Source of the DNA: Paenibacillus polymyxa
GTDB lineage: Bacteria; Bacillota; Bacilli; Paenibacillales; Paenibacillaceae
Reading direction: 5' to 3'
DNA: 64,000 nt
Assembly: GCF_001719045.1 (NCBI RefSeq)
Contig: NZ_CP015423.1
Location: 5,692,001-5,756,000 of the forward strand
A program made the translations under genes and the position numbers. Below the pieces are notes generated by a model. That model did no database searches. It was not told where the DNA came from and saw only the letters and a list, made by a program, of their open reading frames with translations. Each line of letters opens with the position of its first letter. Within the stretch, counting starts at the first letter, position 1. Shown piece after piece: positions 9,040-17,575 of this stretch.

Positions 9040-9057
9040 CCATCTATTATAGATGGT
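9040..9057. repeat. Palindromic 18-bp direct repeat flanking IS1182 (right copy)
   Basis: Identical to 7461-7478 (ccatctattatagatggt). About 65 bases further on (9124-9150) a degenerate copy of the IS right-end hairpin (GGCTGACGA...TCGACAGCC) hints at an earlier insertion of a related element. Confidence 0.7.
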
Positions 9058-9210
9058 TTTTGTTTTGGTTTCAGCATTGGCTTCATCTCTAGGGTGAAAA
9101 TTCATAATTTAATGTAAGGAAGGCTGACGATATTACTCGACAGCCTTCAGCGGTATATAGAGGCTTTATTCTAGCTTCATTCTAAAGCTATAGGAAACCC
9201 TCTAGATTGG

Positions 9211-9324
9211 ATGAGATTTTTTGAGATACCGAGATTAAAAGCTTATGTGTTTTGGTTTGCAATGATCGTAGCGGTGATCGGTCTGGTGATCCCGTTCTTT
9301 ATCCGCCGAGTGATTGTAAGATAA
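9211..9324 (+). pseudogene. Orphan C-terminal transmembrane stub
   Basis: A 37-codon frame MRFFEIPRLKAYVFWFAMI... with one hydrophobic helix (VFWFAMIVAVIGLVIPFF) and a basic end (IRRVIVR). It lacks a convincing RBS and looks like the C-terminus of a membrane protein cut off upstream. The parent gene is not identifiable. Confidence 0.35.
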
Positions 9325-9351
9325 GCTTCAGCGGTAACTTCACCGCATTAA

Positions 9352-9631
<280 letters not shown>

Positions 9632-9632
<1 letters not shown>

Positions 9633-9710
9633 AACCAAGTTTTTCCGAGTTGAGGACAAGAACTTGGTTCCTTTTCCGAAAAGGGAACTTGCTCCGATTA
9701 CCGATTTGAT
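9632..9710. repeat. Dispersed ACAAGAACTTGGT repeat (copy A)
   Basis: GGAACCAAGTT ... GAGGACAAGAACTTGGTTCC forms an imperfect inverted repeat, followed by AAGGGAACTTGCTCCGATTACCGATTTGATT. The same unit (GGACAAGAACTTGG plus a TTGCCGATTTG-like tail) recurs at 34.25, 40.2, 56.35 and 61.39 kb, always between genes or at pseudogene edges. Confidence 0.65.
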
Positions 9711-9719
9711 TAACATCTA

Positions 9720-10285
9720 ATAGCAAACAAGCCAGGAAGACTGTAGGAAGAGACAATAGCGTGATGGTATTCATACTCATTGCAGAAATGTTTTAGGATG
9801 ATTCGTTAAATAGTAATTTGAGTTCAGAAATACAAAAAGAACTTCTCGTACCGGCTGACGAAAAAGCCAAATGATATCTATAGAATACCAGCTATCCCAT
9901 ATGCCTCGAGCCCAGCAGAAATGACTGACCATACATGCCAATACTTACTGCAAAACCCACATATCTATGCAAGAGGGCCATGAATAAGAAAGCGGTATAG
10001 GAAGCATTGAAAAAAATTGTAATTTTGTGCTTGCTGAATGCAGGCACCCTTTATGATTAACGCGCTTTTCTTTGTGACGCATAAACATAAACAGCTTCCA
10101 TGCGCTTTTTTGCTTCACCATATAGACCGTAAAAGGCAACCATATTAACTGTGAAATCGGTTGTATAATTTCCTTGCTCATTCGCACGGATTGCGTAGAA
10201 GAAGTTTGGACAAAGACTTAAATAAAAATGTTTTCTTTGGATTCAAAAATTTTCGGTAATAAGCTTGTTTGGAAACTTCATCAGA
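9720..10285. other. Region without an intact gene
   Basis: I see no intact gene here. On the minus strand between about 10200 and 10055 one frame reads AIRANEQGNYTTDFTVNMVAFYGLYGEAKKRM, which looks like the end of a decayed protein, but I cannot assign a family. Confidence 0.4.
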
Positions 10286-10639
10286 TTAAGGTTTTTCGCC
10301 GTATTCCTTACCGAATTCCTCCATCTTCTCAAGGATCGGTAGTAATTTGATTCCCTTGCCTGTTAATGAATACTCTACTCGCGGAGGAACTTCCGGATAA
10401 ACATTACGTTTAATAACTCCATCGTTCTCCAACTCTTTAAGCTGCTTTGTGAGAGAGCCTTGTGATAAACCTCCAAGAAATTTTTTTATATCCGTATAAC
10501 GGCGTGTTTCTCCTTTTAAATACCATAATATAAAATATTTCCAACGTCCTGAAAGAACATTTTGGGTAAATGCTATCGCGTACATATCCCTTTTTTCATC
10601 CATAAATTCTTTATCAAATCCTTCATTACAGACCCTCAT
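10286..10639 (-). CDS. HxlR-family transcriptional regulator (copy 1)
   Basis: A 117-aa winged-helix protein with the HxlR signature: an N-terminal Cys (MRVCNEGF), then FTQNVLSGRWKYFILWYL, RYTDIKKFL, LSQGSLTKQLKELENDGVI and PRVEYSLTGKG. The Cys near the N-terminus is the kind that senses electrophiles in HypR/YodB relatives, but sensing here is inferred. The start is placed at MRVCNEGF, with AGGAG 7 bases upstream; a longer frame (from 10714) has no RBS and the paralogue at 34560 starts at the same point. It diverges from the flavin-enzyme genes to its right and likely represses them or itself through the GTAC...GTAC palindrome in its own leader. Confidence 0.88.
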   Translation of the reverse strand: MRVCNEGFDKEFMDEKRDMYAIAFTQNVLSGRWKYFILWYLKGETRRYTDIKKFLGGLSQGSLTKQLKELENDGVIKRNVYPEVPPRVEYSLTGKGIKLLPILEKMEEFGKEYGEKP

Positions 10640-10661
10640 TGATATCACTCCTAATCTTAAG

Positions 10662-10677
10662 GTACAAAAAGTTGTAC
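10662..10677. promoter_or_regulatory. HxlR-type operator palindrome
   Basis: GTACAAAAAGTTGTAC, an inverted repeat of GTAC arms, lies about 22 bases before the HxlR start. The same half-sites with an A/T spacer occur before the paralogous regulator at 34950-34965, which supports an autoregulatory site. Confidence 0.6.
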
Positions 10678-10838
10678 TATGTTCATTTATATTGCCCTCT
10701 TTGCAAATGAACATAATGACTTTATGATTGTGTCAACAAACCAAAACAATTAATTTTAATTAACCTAAAATACGAAAGGATAATGTTCTTGTTTTCGTTT
10801 TATAGTTTAATAGGGTAACTAAGATTGCGTTTTTATAT

Positions 10839-10850
10839 TTAGTAAGCTAA
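10839..10850. promoter_or_regulatory. TTAGTAAGCTAA operator
   Basis: A 12-bp inverted repeat (extended: ATTTAGTAAGCTAAAT) about 30 bases upstream of the damaged LLM gene. It is one of four near-identical sites in the window; one overlaps the promoter of the MarR gene at 14481, which makes MarR the probable ligand. Confidence 0.6.
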
Positions 10851-10882
10851 ATAAATATAACACAGAAAGGAGTTACTGATAA

Positions 10883-11106
10883 GTGAATACAGGAAATAGA
10901 CTACAGCTTTCGATTTTAGACTTCGTTCATGTCTATAACGGAAGTGATGCTAAGAAAAGTCTCCAAAACATTAGGACTTCTGCAGCTGATGGCTGGACCA
11001 TGTGGGCATTACTAAGGTCCAGAGAATTATTGGGGTAAATGATTTTCCAGAGCAATTAGATAACCTGCTTTCCTTTTTTGACTGTAACTTTAAAGAACCT
11101 CATGAA
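10883..11106 (+). pseudogene. LLM-class flavin monooxygenase remnant
   Basis: RBS AAAGGAG and a GTG start are followed by LQLSILDFVHVYNGSDAKKSL and AADGW, the typical N-terminus of bacterial-luciferase-like (MsnO8-type) oxidoreductases. A large deletion follows, then a stub of the C-terminal part (VNDFPEQLDNLLSFF). The remaining gene covers less than a quarter of the usual length. It overlaps the head of the redox operon. Confidence 0.7.
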
Positions 11107-11123
11107 AGGGAGATCATTCAACA

Positions 11124-12251
11124 ATGGAAGGAAGAAAGTTAAAAATAGGAGGGATTATTGATGGCGTTGGTTGGAATCACACGGGATGGAGACACCCCGC
11201 TATTCCAGCAGATGCCAGTGAAAATATTGATTACTACGTTCAAAAAGCCAGGCAACTTGAACAGGGAAGGTTCGACCTCATCTTTTTAGCAGACGTAAGT
11301 CATATTGGACCTGGCATGATACCACACTATCTAAGCATGTTTGAGGGCGTATCTATTTTGTCTGCATTGAGTATGGTGACTCATTCCATTGGCTTGACCG
11401 CAACAATAGCTACTTCATATGCTGATCCATTTACTGTTGCTAGACAAATAGCCTCACTCGACAAGATTAGCAAGGGCCGAGCAGGATGGAATGCGATTAC
11501 CTCTAATCCGGGAGGGTTAGCCAATTACAGTCGGTCCCATTTAAGGAAAGCAGATCTTTATCCCATGAAAAAGGAGTTTTTAGAGATTGTTGAAGGCCTC
11601 TGGGATTCGTATGAAGACGATGCCTTTATACGTGACAAGAAAAGCGGAGTATTCTATGACCCTGGTAAGATGCATCCGCTGCATTATACCGGGAATTACT
11701 TTTCAGTGGAGGGACCATTAAATATCAGTCGATCCCGGCAAGGCAGACCGGTCGTCTTTCAAGCCGGAACTTCCATGGAATTCATGGATATAGCTGCACA
11801 GCATGCCGAAGTCATCATGGCTCCTGGAGATCAGTTTGAATATCTTAAGAGATTCACTGCTGAACTTAAAAGAAAAGTGCAAAATCAAGGACGTTCACCA
11901 AACGATCTACTGATTATGCCTTCACATAGCCCCATCGTTGGTGAAACGGAAAAAGAAGCCTTAGAAAAGCTAAGAGAAATCGAATCATGGATGCCTAAAG
12001 GTTATAGATTGCCAAAGCCTCAATTGATGGGAGCTGCGGAGAATGTTGCAGAAAAAATAGAACATTGGTATCAAGAAGGCGTCATGGATGTCTTGCTGAT
12101 TAGACAAGATTATCCAGCAGGATTTGAGGACTTTATTAAATTGGTTGTACCCATATTGCAAGATAAAGGCATATTTCGAAAGGAATATGAGGAGGATACA
12201 CTTCGGGGGAATTTAGGGCTACCTTACCCTGAAAATAGGTATAAGAAGTAA
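11124..12251 (+). CDS. NtaA/SnaA/DszA-family FMN-dependent monooxygenase
   Basis: A 375-aa luciferase-fold enzyme. Family signatures in order: DGVGWNHTGWRHP (about 9-21), FLADVSH, the loop SIGLTATIATSYADPFTVARQIASLD, GRAGWNAITS (FMN phosphate/flavin region), and the late GRPVVFQAGTS. Members use FMNH2 from a partner reductase and O2 to attack amines, sulphonates or sulphides. The protein is shorter than the usual about 440 aa: the C-terminal barrel is condensed, though the end (LVVPILQDKGIFRKEYEEDTLRGNLGLPYP) is canonical. It heads an apparent operon with the nitronate monooxygenase (38-base gap) and nitroreductase downstream. The substrate is unknown. Confidence 0.88.
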   Translation: MEGRKLKIGGIIDGVGWNHTGWRHPAIPADASENIDYYVQKARQLEQGRFDLIFLADVSHIGPGMIPHYLSMFEGVSILSALSMVTHSIGLTATIATSYADPFTVARQIASLDKISKGRAGWNAITSNPGGLANYSRSHLRKADLYPMKKEFLEIVEGLWDSYEDDAFIRDKKSGVFYDPGKMHPLHYTGNYFSVEGPLNISRSRQGRPVVFQAGTSMEFMDIAAQHAEVIMAPGDQFEYLKRFTAELKRKVQNQGRSPNDLLIMPSHSPIVGETEKEALEKLREIESWMPKGYRLPKPQLMGAAENVAEKIEHWYQEGVMDVLLIRQDYPAGFEDFIKLVVPILQDKGIFRKEYEEDTLRGNLGLPYPENRYKK

Positions 12252-12289
12252 TAATAAAAAAATCAATTAAACAAGAGGCGAAATCATTG

Positions 12290-13255
12290 ATGAAAAACCG
12301 AATTACAGAACTACTGGGAATAGAGTATCCTATTATTTCAGCTGCTATGACATGGGTCACTTCCGCGGAATTTGTTGCAGCAGTTTCCAATGCAGGTGGA
12401 ATGGGTGTGTTGGGGCCAAATGCTGGCCAAACGGAAAAAGCAACAAGTGCAGAGGATATGGCAGATCGACTAACGAAGGAAATTCGCAAGGTTAAAGCAT
12501 TAACGAATAAACCATTTGCAGTAAACTACATTTTCCCAATGGGAGGGGCTACAGAAGACCCCTTTACTAATGCAGTTTTTGATGTATTGGTTAAAGAAAA
12601 TGTCAAAAACGTTATTGCCATTGGACAACATGTGGTCGATCGTGAACTGAAACGACTTAAAAAACATGACATTAAGGTCGTTTACAGAGACTTAAGTCCA
12701 ACTGTAGAGAAGCTTCTAGAAGCCGAGAAATCAGGAGTGGACGCACTCATCGTTACAGGTTATGAGGCTGGTGGTCATATGAGTGATTATAAAATTAGTA
12801 CGCTTTCCCTTGTTCCACAAATCACTTCACTTGTAAAAATCCCTGTTATTGCTGCTGGAGGAATTATAGATGGTCGGGGAGCGAAAGCAGCACTATCTAT
12901 GGGTGCAGAAGGTGTATATATGGGAACAAGGTTTATAGTGACCAAAGAAAATCCAGCTAGTATGGAAACAAAGAAAGCCATCATTAAGGTAAAAAGTGAA
13001 GAGTTTATTGAATTTAAATCAGGTACAGGACATTTGAGAACCATTCCTACAGAAGCGGGCAAAAAAGCGTTAGAACTCATTAATCAAGGAAAGCCTGCAG
13101 AAGCATACAAATATTATGGAGAAGGGTTCAAAATAGGAATGTTAGATGGGGATCTGGTTAATGGGACCGTTAGTGTATCCGAATCAGCTGGTGGTATTCA
13201 GCAAATTCTAACGTGTCAAGAAGTGATTGATGAAATTGTTAAAACCATCGGATGA
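12290..13255 (+). CDS. Nitronate monooxygenase (FMN, NMO/FabK-like), copy 1
   Basis: A 321-aa TIM-barrel flavoprotein. Signatures: MKNRITELLGIEYPII, SAEFVAAVSNAGGMGVLGPNAG (substrate/flavin loop), VTGYEAGGHM (the conserved catalytic His region), IPVIAAGGIIDGRGAKAALSMGAEGVYMGTRF (FMN phosphate site). The family oxidises alkyl nitronates such as propionate-3-nitronate; FabK-type enoyl reductases are the alternative reading. The ATG at 12290 is preferred over the overlapping TTG because it aligns with the paralogue at 35147. It lies in the operon with the LLM enzyme. The tail differs from copy 2 but retains GFKIGMLDGDLVNGTVSV. Confidence 0.9.
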   Translation: MKNRITELLGIEYPIISAAMTWVTSAEFVAAVSNAGGMGVLGPNAGQTEKATSAEDMADRLTKEIRKVKALTNKPFAVNYIFPMGGATEDPFTNAVFDVLVKENVKNVIAIGQHVVDRELKRLKKHDIKVVYRDLSPTVEKLLEAEKSGVDALIVTGYEAGGHMSDYKISTLSLVPQITSLVKIPVIAAGGIIDGRGAKAALSMGAEGVYMGTRFIVTKENPASMETKKAIIKVKSEEFIEFKSGTGHLRTIPTEAGKKALELINQGKPAEAYKYYGEGFKIGMLDGDLVNGTVSVSESAGGIQQILTCQEVIDEIVKTIG

Positions 13256-13261
13256 AGATCT

Positions 13262-13508
13262 CAAATTTTTTTTCCTACAGTTTGCCACTGATCAAATTCG
13301 GATAAATCTAATTCAACCAGGACCTATACAAACAAACATTGTGACTAAAGCTCTAAGTGAAAAGGCAATTGAAGAACGGGCACAACAAGTTCCCATCAAA
13401 AGATTAGGTCAGTCTCAAGAGGTAGCGAACCTTGCTTTGTTTCTTGCGAGTGATGAAGCCTCTTATATTACGGGTGCTCATCATGAATTGATGGAGGATT
13501 GTCTGTAA
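13262..13508 (+). pseudogene. C-terminal stub of a short-chain dehydrogenase
   Basis: FATDQIRINLIQPGPIQTNI, VPIKRLGQSQEVANLALFLASDEASYITG and an ending HHELMEDCL are the last 70-80 residues of a classical SDR (normally ITG..L.VDGG). The Rossmann half and the YxxxK catalytic region are missing; the stub starts at the nitronate monooxygenase stop. It is a deletion remnant, probably once part of this operon. Confidence 0.8.
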
Positions 13509-13620
13509 TGTAACGCAATTTTGTATTGAGTTAGTATATGAGGCCACCTATAACTAAGACCTCATTGCTATTTTTGCTAACACTTTTATTTATGATAATA
13601 ACATTGAAGGAGATATTCAT

Positions 13621-14361
13621 ATGAATAATACCCTTAAATTACTTCATAATCATACGTCCATTCGTTCTTATACAAATCAACCACTGACACAAGAACAACG
13701 AGAAGAAATCTTTAAGGCAGCTAATCAAACATCATCATTCAGTCTTTTGCAGGCCGTTTCTATTATTAGAATTACAGATCCAGATCTTCGAAGAAAGGTG
13801 ATGCAACTTTCGGTTAATCAACCTTATATTGAACAAGCTGCAGAGTTCTGGATTTTTTGTTCAGATTTCCACCGGAATCATCAAATAGCTCCTGAAGTTG
13901 ACCTTGAATATATAGAGTTCCTTTTAATCGGCTCATTCGATGCCGGGCTTATGGCACAAAATGCTTTAATGGCAGCAGAATCCATGGGACTTGGTGGCGT
14001 TTTTATTGGTGGGGTGAGAAGTAACATTAACGAACTATCTGACATTTTGAATTTACCGAAGTATGTGATTCCTTTGGTGGGACTATGTATTGGTAGTCCA
14101 TCTGGAAATAAACCTGAACTCAAGCCAAGGTTGCCTAAATCCATGGTTTTACATGAAAACCAGTATCAAACACTCGATAAACTGAAATTAGCAACTTATG
14201 ATAAGACCATGTTGAAGTATTATGAAAATCGACCTGTAAAGGCCCCTTTCTCAGCGAAAAAAGTAAAAGGATGGAGTGACCACATCCATGATCATCTGCA
14301 AAGAAGTATTCAGCCACAAATGATGGACTATCTCCACAAACAGGGATATGCCAAAAAATGA
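13621..14361 (+). CDS. NfsA-type NAD(P)H nitroreductase
   Basis: A 246-aa FMN-binding nitroreductase. It starts LLHNHTSIRSYTNQPLT (the usual R-S-[FY] motif that binds FMN), has NQTSSFSLLQAVSIIRI, and the mid-region GLMAQNALMAAESMGLGGVFIGGVR with LPKYVIPLVGLCIGSP, typical of the NfsA/FRP group. These dimeric enzymes reduce nitroaromatics, quinones and flavins with NADPH and can supply reduced flavin to monooxygenases like the one upstream. RBS GAAGGAGA lies 7 bases before the ATG. A truncated paralogue is found at 36134. Confidence 0.9.
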   Translation: MNNTLKLLHNHTSIRSYTNQPLTQEQREEIFKAANQTSSFSLLQAVSIIRITDPDLRRKVMQLSVNQPYIEQAAEFWIFCSDFHRNHQIAPEVDLEYIEFLLIGSFDAGLMAQNALMAAESMGLGGVFIGGVRSNINELSDILNLPKYVIPLVGLCIGSPSGNKPELKPRLPKSMVLHENQYQTLDKLKLATYDKTMLKYYENRPVKAPFSAKKVKGWSDHIHDHLQRSIQPQMMDYLHKQGYAKK

Positions 14362-14410
14362 AGCAGGGAAGAAACTTTTTTGACCAGAAGGAAGTTCATC
14401 ATAAATTAAT

Positions 14411-14450
14411 TTGACACATCAAATTCGTCGTGATATAGTTAGCCCGCTAA
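14411..14450 (+). promoter_or_regulatory. sigma-A promoter with overlapping MarR operator
   Basis: TTGACA (14411-14416), 17-base spacer, TATAGT (14434-14439). The palindrome TTAGCCCGCTAA (14439-14450) begins at the last base of the -10, exactly where a repressor would block transcription of the MarR gene that begins at 14481. Confidence 0.75.
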
Positions 14451-14480
14451 ATAACATTCGAGTCGAGGGATGATGAATTA

Positions 14481-14906
14481 ATGACAGATCAAGTGGATTG
14501 TGATATTCGTCAGTCGTTAGATCGAATCTCCTCCCAAATGCGTCGAAATTATAGTGAATCTCTCAGGGAACTTAACCTTTATGTAGGGCAAGATAATTTG
14601 CTGTATCGTCTGTGGTTGGGTGATGGGGTAACACAAATGCAACTATGTGAACACTTAAAATGCGAACCGCCTACGGTAACGAACATGGTTAAATCATTGG
14701 AGCAGAACGGATTTATATATCGTAAACGTGATGAACAAGATGCAAGAATAATGCGCATTTTCCTAACGGACAAAGGCAAAGAATTAGAGACACCGGTTGA
14801 GGTCAAATGGAGACAACAGCAGGAAAAACTACTTCAATCCATTTCTACGGAAGATCGGCTGATATTAAGACAATTAATGCAACAAATGGAGAATAATCTA
14901 TCATGA
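14481..14906 (+). CDS. MarR-family transcriptional regulator
   Basis: A 141-aa winged-helix protein: RISSQMRRNYSESLRELNLYVGQDNLLYRLW, the recognition region GVTQMQLCEHLKCEPPTVTNMVKSLEQNGFIYRKRDEQDARIMRIFLTDKGKELE (residues about 55-100, with the D-x-R wing motif) and a C-terminal dimerisation helix. It has a Cys in the recognition helix (HLKCEPPTV), so thiol sensing is possible. It probably autoregulates through TTAGCCCGCTAA over its promoter and, through related sites at 10839, 14930 and 35049, the flanking flavoenzyme genes. That regulon is an inference from site matching. Confidence 0.9.
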   Translation: MTDQVDCDIRQSLDRISSQMRRNYSESLRELNLYVGQDNLLYRLWLGDGVTQMQLCEHLKCEPPTVTNMVKSLEQNGFIYRKRDEQDARIMRIFLTDKGKELETPVEVKWRQQQEKLLQSISTEDRLILRQLMQQMENNLS

Positions 14907-14929
14907 GTTCTCCATCTTTTTTAATATAT

Positions 14930-14941
14930 TTAGCAAGCTAA
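14930..14941. promoter_or_regulatory. TTAGCAAGCTAA operator (orphan)
   Basis: A copy of the MarR-type palindrome just after the marR stop codon. No intact gene follows on the plus strand for 900 bases, so the gene it once controlled has probably been lost. Confidence 0.5.
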
Positions 14942-14944
14942 ACA

Positions 14945-15264
14945 TTGCTGATTTAATAACACAACGAGAAGGGTGCATTATTATTGGCTGCATCCCTATG
15001 TGTAATCATCCGAAGAAGGGGTAGTACCAGCGTCGCTGTCACAAGGGCAAAGTAGATGGATAAATATGTTAAATATAAGTTCTGGGAATTTCGCTATGAT
15101 TGGAGAAATACCAGCGTCTCAAACGTATGGAATAAACCTACATTTATCTTGTTGGGTTGTTTACGTTAATGTGCAAAGACAGAGCTAGGCTGCCGACATT
15201 GATCGGCAGCCTAGTCTTAGTTGGAGATTGAACTATCGTTCCCCGTTAGCGCAAGTACATTACA
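14945..15264. repeat. Gene-free stretch with a GGCTGCC hairpin
   Basis: I find no coding signal here. A strong hairpin AGGCTGCCG ... CGGCAGCCT lies at 15188-15213, the same stem as the intergenic repeats at 4.8-7 kb but without the ACGGGCAGG tail; it could terminate the MerR gene or a lost gene. Confidence 0.5.
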
Positions 15265-15693
15265 TTAATTCACCGTCTTAATCTCCAGGCCGTGACCGTG
15301 ACATTTAAAGTTATAGTTAGGGTTTTTCATAACCTCTTCTTTCTGAAGTTCATACATGGCAATTTTATAGTTTATTTCTTCCATGTGTTTAAAACTTTCG
15401 TCAATTTTCTTCTGAAGTTCCAATTTATGCTGTATCAACATCTCCTCTCTTTGCAAAAAGGTGCTATTTCCCAATTCATAAAGTTCCTTGTAATCCTTGA
15501 TTTTTGAAAGAGGCATTCCTGTCTCTTTGAGACAACGAATAAAAGAAATCCAATCTATTTGTTGTTGGTTATAAACTCTACGGCCTTTTTCGTCACGAGA
15601 TATATTTGGTAATATCCCCTGCTCTTCATAAAACCTAAGTGTTTTTGCAGATACATTTAAATTCTCCACTACGTATGTCATTGAATACAACAT
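15265..15693 (-). CDS. MerR-family transcriptional regulator
   Basis: A 142-aa protein with the MerR N-terminal helix-turn-helix and wing (YVVENLNVSAKTLRFYEEQGILPNISRDEKGRRVYNQQQIDWISFIRCLKETGMPLSKIKDYKELYELG) and a long dimerisation coiled coil (about 80-125). It resembles AdhR-type regulators that respond to aldehydes or electrophiles; one Cys (FKCHGHG) lies in the C-terminal tail and one in the DNA-binding half. It is divergent from the old yellow enzyme at 15863, whose promoter has the 19-base spacer typical of MerR activation. Confidence 0.9.
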   Translation of the reverse strand: MLYSMTYVVENLNVSAKTLRFYEEQGILPNISRDEKGRRVYNQQQIDWISFIRCLKETGMPLSKIKDYKELYELGNSTFLQREEMLIQHKLELQKKIDESFKHMEEINYKIAMYELQKEEVMKNPNYNFKCHGHGLEIKTVN

Positions 15694-15711
15694 CTACTTG
15701 TCCCACCTTTA

Positions 15712-15728
15712 GTTACAGTTACTGTAAC
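15712..15728. promoter_or_regulatory. GTTACAG-TTA-CTGTAAC palindrome
   Basis: A perfect 7+7 inverted repeat about 19 bases upstream of the MerR-type gene. Its half-site CTGTAAC recurs inside the divergent promoter at about 15803. This is a likely MerR autoregulation site. Confidence 0.6.
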
Positions 15729-15794
15729 TGAATATATATCATAAAGAGAATGAAAGCACAACAATTCTATATGTAATCATATAAAAATAAATCC

Positions 15795-15825
15795 TTGACC
15801 TACTGTAACGGTAACCAATTACACT
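15795..15825 (+). promoter_or_regulatory. MerR-type promoter with 19-base spacer
   Basis: TTGACC (-35, 15795-15800) and TACACT (-10, 15820-15825) are separated by 19 bases that contain CTGTAACGGTAAC. An over-long spacer holding the operator is the hallmark of promoters activated by MerR proteins. It drives the gene at 15863. Confidence 0.7.
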
Positions 15826-15862
15826 GAAACAGAAAATAAAATATGATAGCGAGGTTAAAGAA

Positions 15863-16984
15863 ATGAATCAAAAATATAGTAGGTTATTTGAATCCTTCAC
15901 ATTCAGAAGTGGAATAACAATGAAGAATAGAATTGTTATGGCACCTATGACAACCTGGTCAAGCAATGACGATCTTACCATTTCGGATGACGAAGTAAAG
16001 TATTACAAACAAAGAGTGAATGGAGTAGGACTCGTCATTACAGGGTGTACTCATGTTACACCGAATGGACAGGGTTTTACGAATGAATTCGCCGGGTACA
16101 ATGATGAATTTACTCCAAGTTTACGAAAATTAGCTGAGGCAGCGAAAAGTGGAGGCTCTCCTGTGATCCTACAGATTTTTCATGCTGGCAATAAAGCTTT
16201 GCCCGAATTGGATGCAGTTAGTGCGAGTGCATTGCAACCCGAAATTACTAATTTAGGTTCAACTCCAGAAACAAGAGAACTATCACATGAGGAGATTTTG
16301 TCGATTGTACGTGCTTTTGGAGACACAACAAGACGAGCGATAGAAGCCGGATTTGATGGCGTCGAAATTCATGGGGCACATGGATTTTTAATTCAAAACT
16401 TCTGGTCGCCAGCAACGAATCAACGGACGGACAAATGGGGAGGAACACTTGAAAATCGCTTACGTTTTCCATTGGCGATTATTAACGAAATCAAAAATGT
16501 CATTGAAAAACATGCTACAAAACCATTCATTTTAGGATACCGATTTTCACCTGAAGAATCCTCCAAAGTGGACGGATTACGTATGAAAGACACGTATGAA
16601 TTAATCGATATTCTTGTTGAACAGAATTTGGATTATATACATGCTTCATTAGATAATGTGTCTTCAAAGCCAGTAGATAGTCAAGATGAAAAAACACGGC
16701 TTGAATTAATTCTTGAAAGAGCAAACGGTAAGGTACCTGTGATGGCTGCTGGTTCCATAATAACACCGGATGATGCTCTTAAAGCTGTGGAATTAGGATT
16801 GCCGCTAGTTGCCATTGGGCATGCGTTAATTATGAATCCTACTTGGGTTGAAATGGTCGCAAATGGACGAGAAGCCGAGGTAGATTCTAAGTTGAACGTT
16901 TCAAAACTCGACCAGCTTAATATTCCAGAAAAACTCTGGAATGTAATTCAAGCAATGCCCGGTTGGTTTAATATTGGGAAATAA
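15863..16984 (+). CDS. Old yellow enzyme family NADH:flavin oxidoreductase
   Basis: A 373-aa FMN TIM-barrel ene-reductase. Motifs: FESFTFRSGITMKNRIVMAPMTTWSS (FMN loop), GLVITGCTHVTPNGQGF, LQIFHAGNKA, GFDGVEIHGAHGFLIQNFWSPATNQRTDKWGGTLENRLRFPLAIINEIK (HGAH.yLi.qF and the NRxDxWGG loop) and VMAAGSIITPDDALKAVELGLPLVAIGHALI near the phosphate site. Family members reduce activated C=C bonds of enones and nitro compounds. It lies next to a divergent MerR regulator, as seen for electrophile-inducible ene-reductases. Confidence 0.92.
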   Translation: MNQKYSRLFESFTFRSGITMKNRIVMAPMTTWSSNDDLTISDDEVKYYKQRVNGVGLVITGCTHVTPNGQGFTNEFAGYNDEFTPSLRKLAEAAKSGGSPVILQIFHAGNKALPELDAVSASALQPEITNLGSTPETRELSHEEILSIVRAFGDTTRRAIEAGFDGVEIHGAHGFLIQNFWSPATNQRTDKWGGTLENRLRFPLAIINEIKNVIEKHATKPFILGYRFSPEESSKVDGLRMKDTYELIDILVEQNLDYIHASLDNVSSKPVDSQDEKTRLELILERANGKVPVMAAGSIITPDDALKAVELGLPLVAIGHALIMNPTWVEMVANGREAEVDSKLNVSKLDQLNIPEKLWNVIQAMPGWFNIGK

Positions 16985-17004
16985 AAAGTAGTCCTAAAGG
17001 CTAC

Positions 17005-17150
17005 TCAGATTGACGAGAAACCCGCGTCTTTTATGAGACTTCGGGTTTCTTTTGCTAATTCTTAAGTGCTCCGTCCATCCGTAGTTCGGTAGGGCAATTC
17101 TTACTGTCGCGGACACACATACTGCGAATGTTTCGATCTTGAAGGGGTAC
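17005..17150. mobile_element. IS1182-type end remnant
   Basis: GACGAGAAACCCGCGTCTT...GAGACTTCGGGTTTCTTTT closely matches the left end of the IS at 7479, and the following bases (CGTAGTTCGGTAGGGCAATTC, CACATACTGCGAATG) resemble part of that transposase gene. It is a deleted copy of a related element. The hairpin probably also terminates the preceding oxidoreductase gene. Confidence 0.6.
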
Positions 17151-17200
17151 CACCAGCATAACGCAGATTTACAACGCTAAGGAATTCTGAGTACAAAAAT

Positions 17201-17238
17201 AGCCGGTTTTCACACGTTAAGGGTGTAACCGGCTTTTA
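17201..17238. terminator. Hairpin terminator AGCCGGTT...AACCGGCT
   Basis: AGCCGGTTTTCACAC pairs with GGTGTAACCGGCT, followed by TTTTA on the plus strand. It lies beside the C-terminal end of the Tn3-like fragment. Confidence 0.6.
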
Positions 17239-17240
17239 TG

Positions 17241-17575
17241 CTATCCTTGGTTCAGCGGACGTAATGATTCTAAGATACTAGGCGTTGCATCAGCCATTTT
17301 TGTTAAGCCTATATTGGTACCCATAGCCATGAGCGATGCCAGAACAACCGGTTTTTCTTCGGATTTAGGTTGACGATTGGTTGAAGCATGAATGAATTGC
17401 TCGTCAAACCCAGTCCAACTTGCTACTTCTAAAAGTAGGTCTGTTAGCTTTACCCGTGGCAACATGCCGTAGAGAGCAGCGCTATATTGTTTCGCCTCTT
17501 CTGGAACATCTTTTTCAAGCCGATTAATATGTAGTCTACCTTTTTCAACGTTTACTCCATCAAGCGCATCGATGT
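17241..17575 (-). pseudogene. Tn3-family transposase fragment
   Basis: Minus-strand frame reading VNVEKGRLHINRLEKDVPEEA, YGMLPRVKLTDLLLEVASWTGFDEQF and KPVVLASLMAMGTNIGLTKMADA. This is a central segment of Tn3 TnpA (PR...TDLLLEV..WTGF and ADG.N.GLTKMA). Both ends are missing. An integrase fragment adjoins it on the other strand. Confidence 0.75.

Noticed and set aside
13227..13508. Small ORF at the SDR stub as an independent gene
   Set aside because: Its first 15 codons overlap the nitronate monooxygenase end in another frame and the rest is only the C-terminus of an SDR, so it is a remnant.
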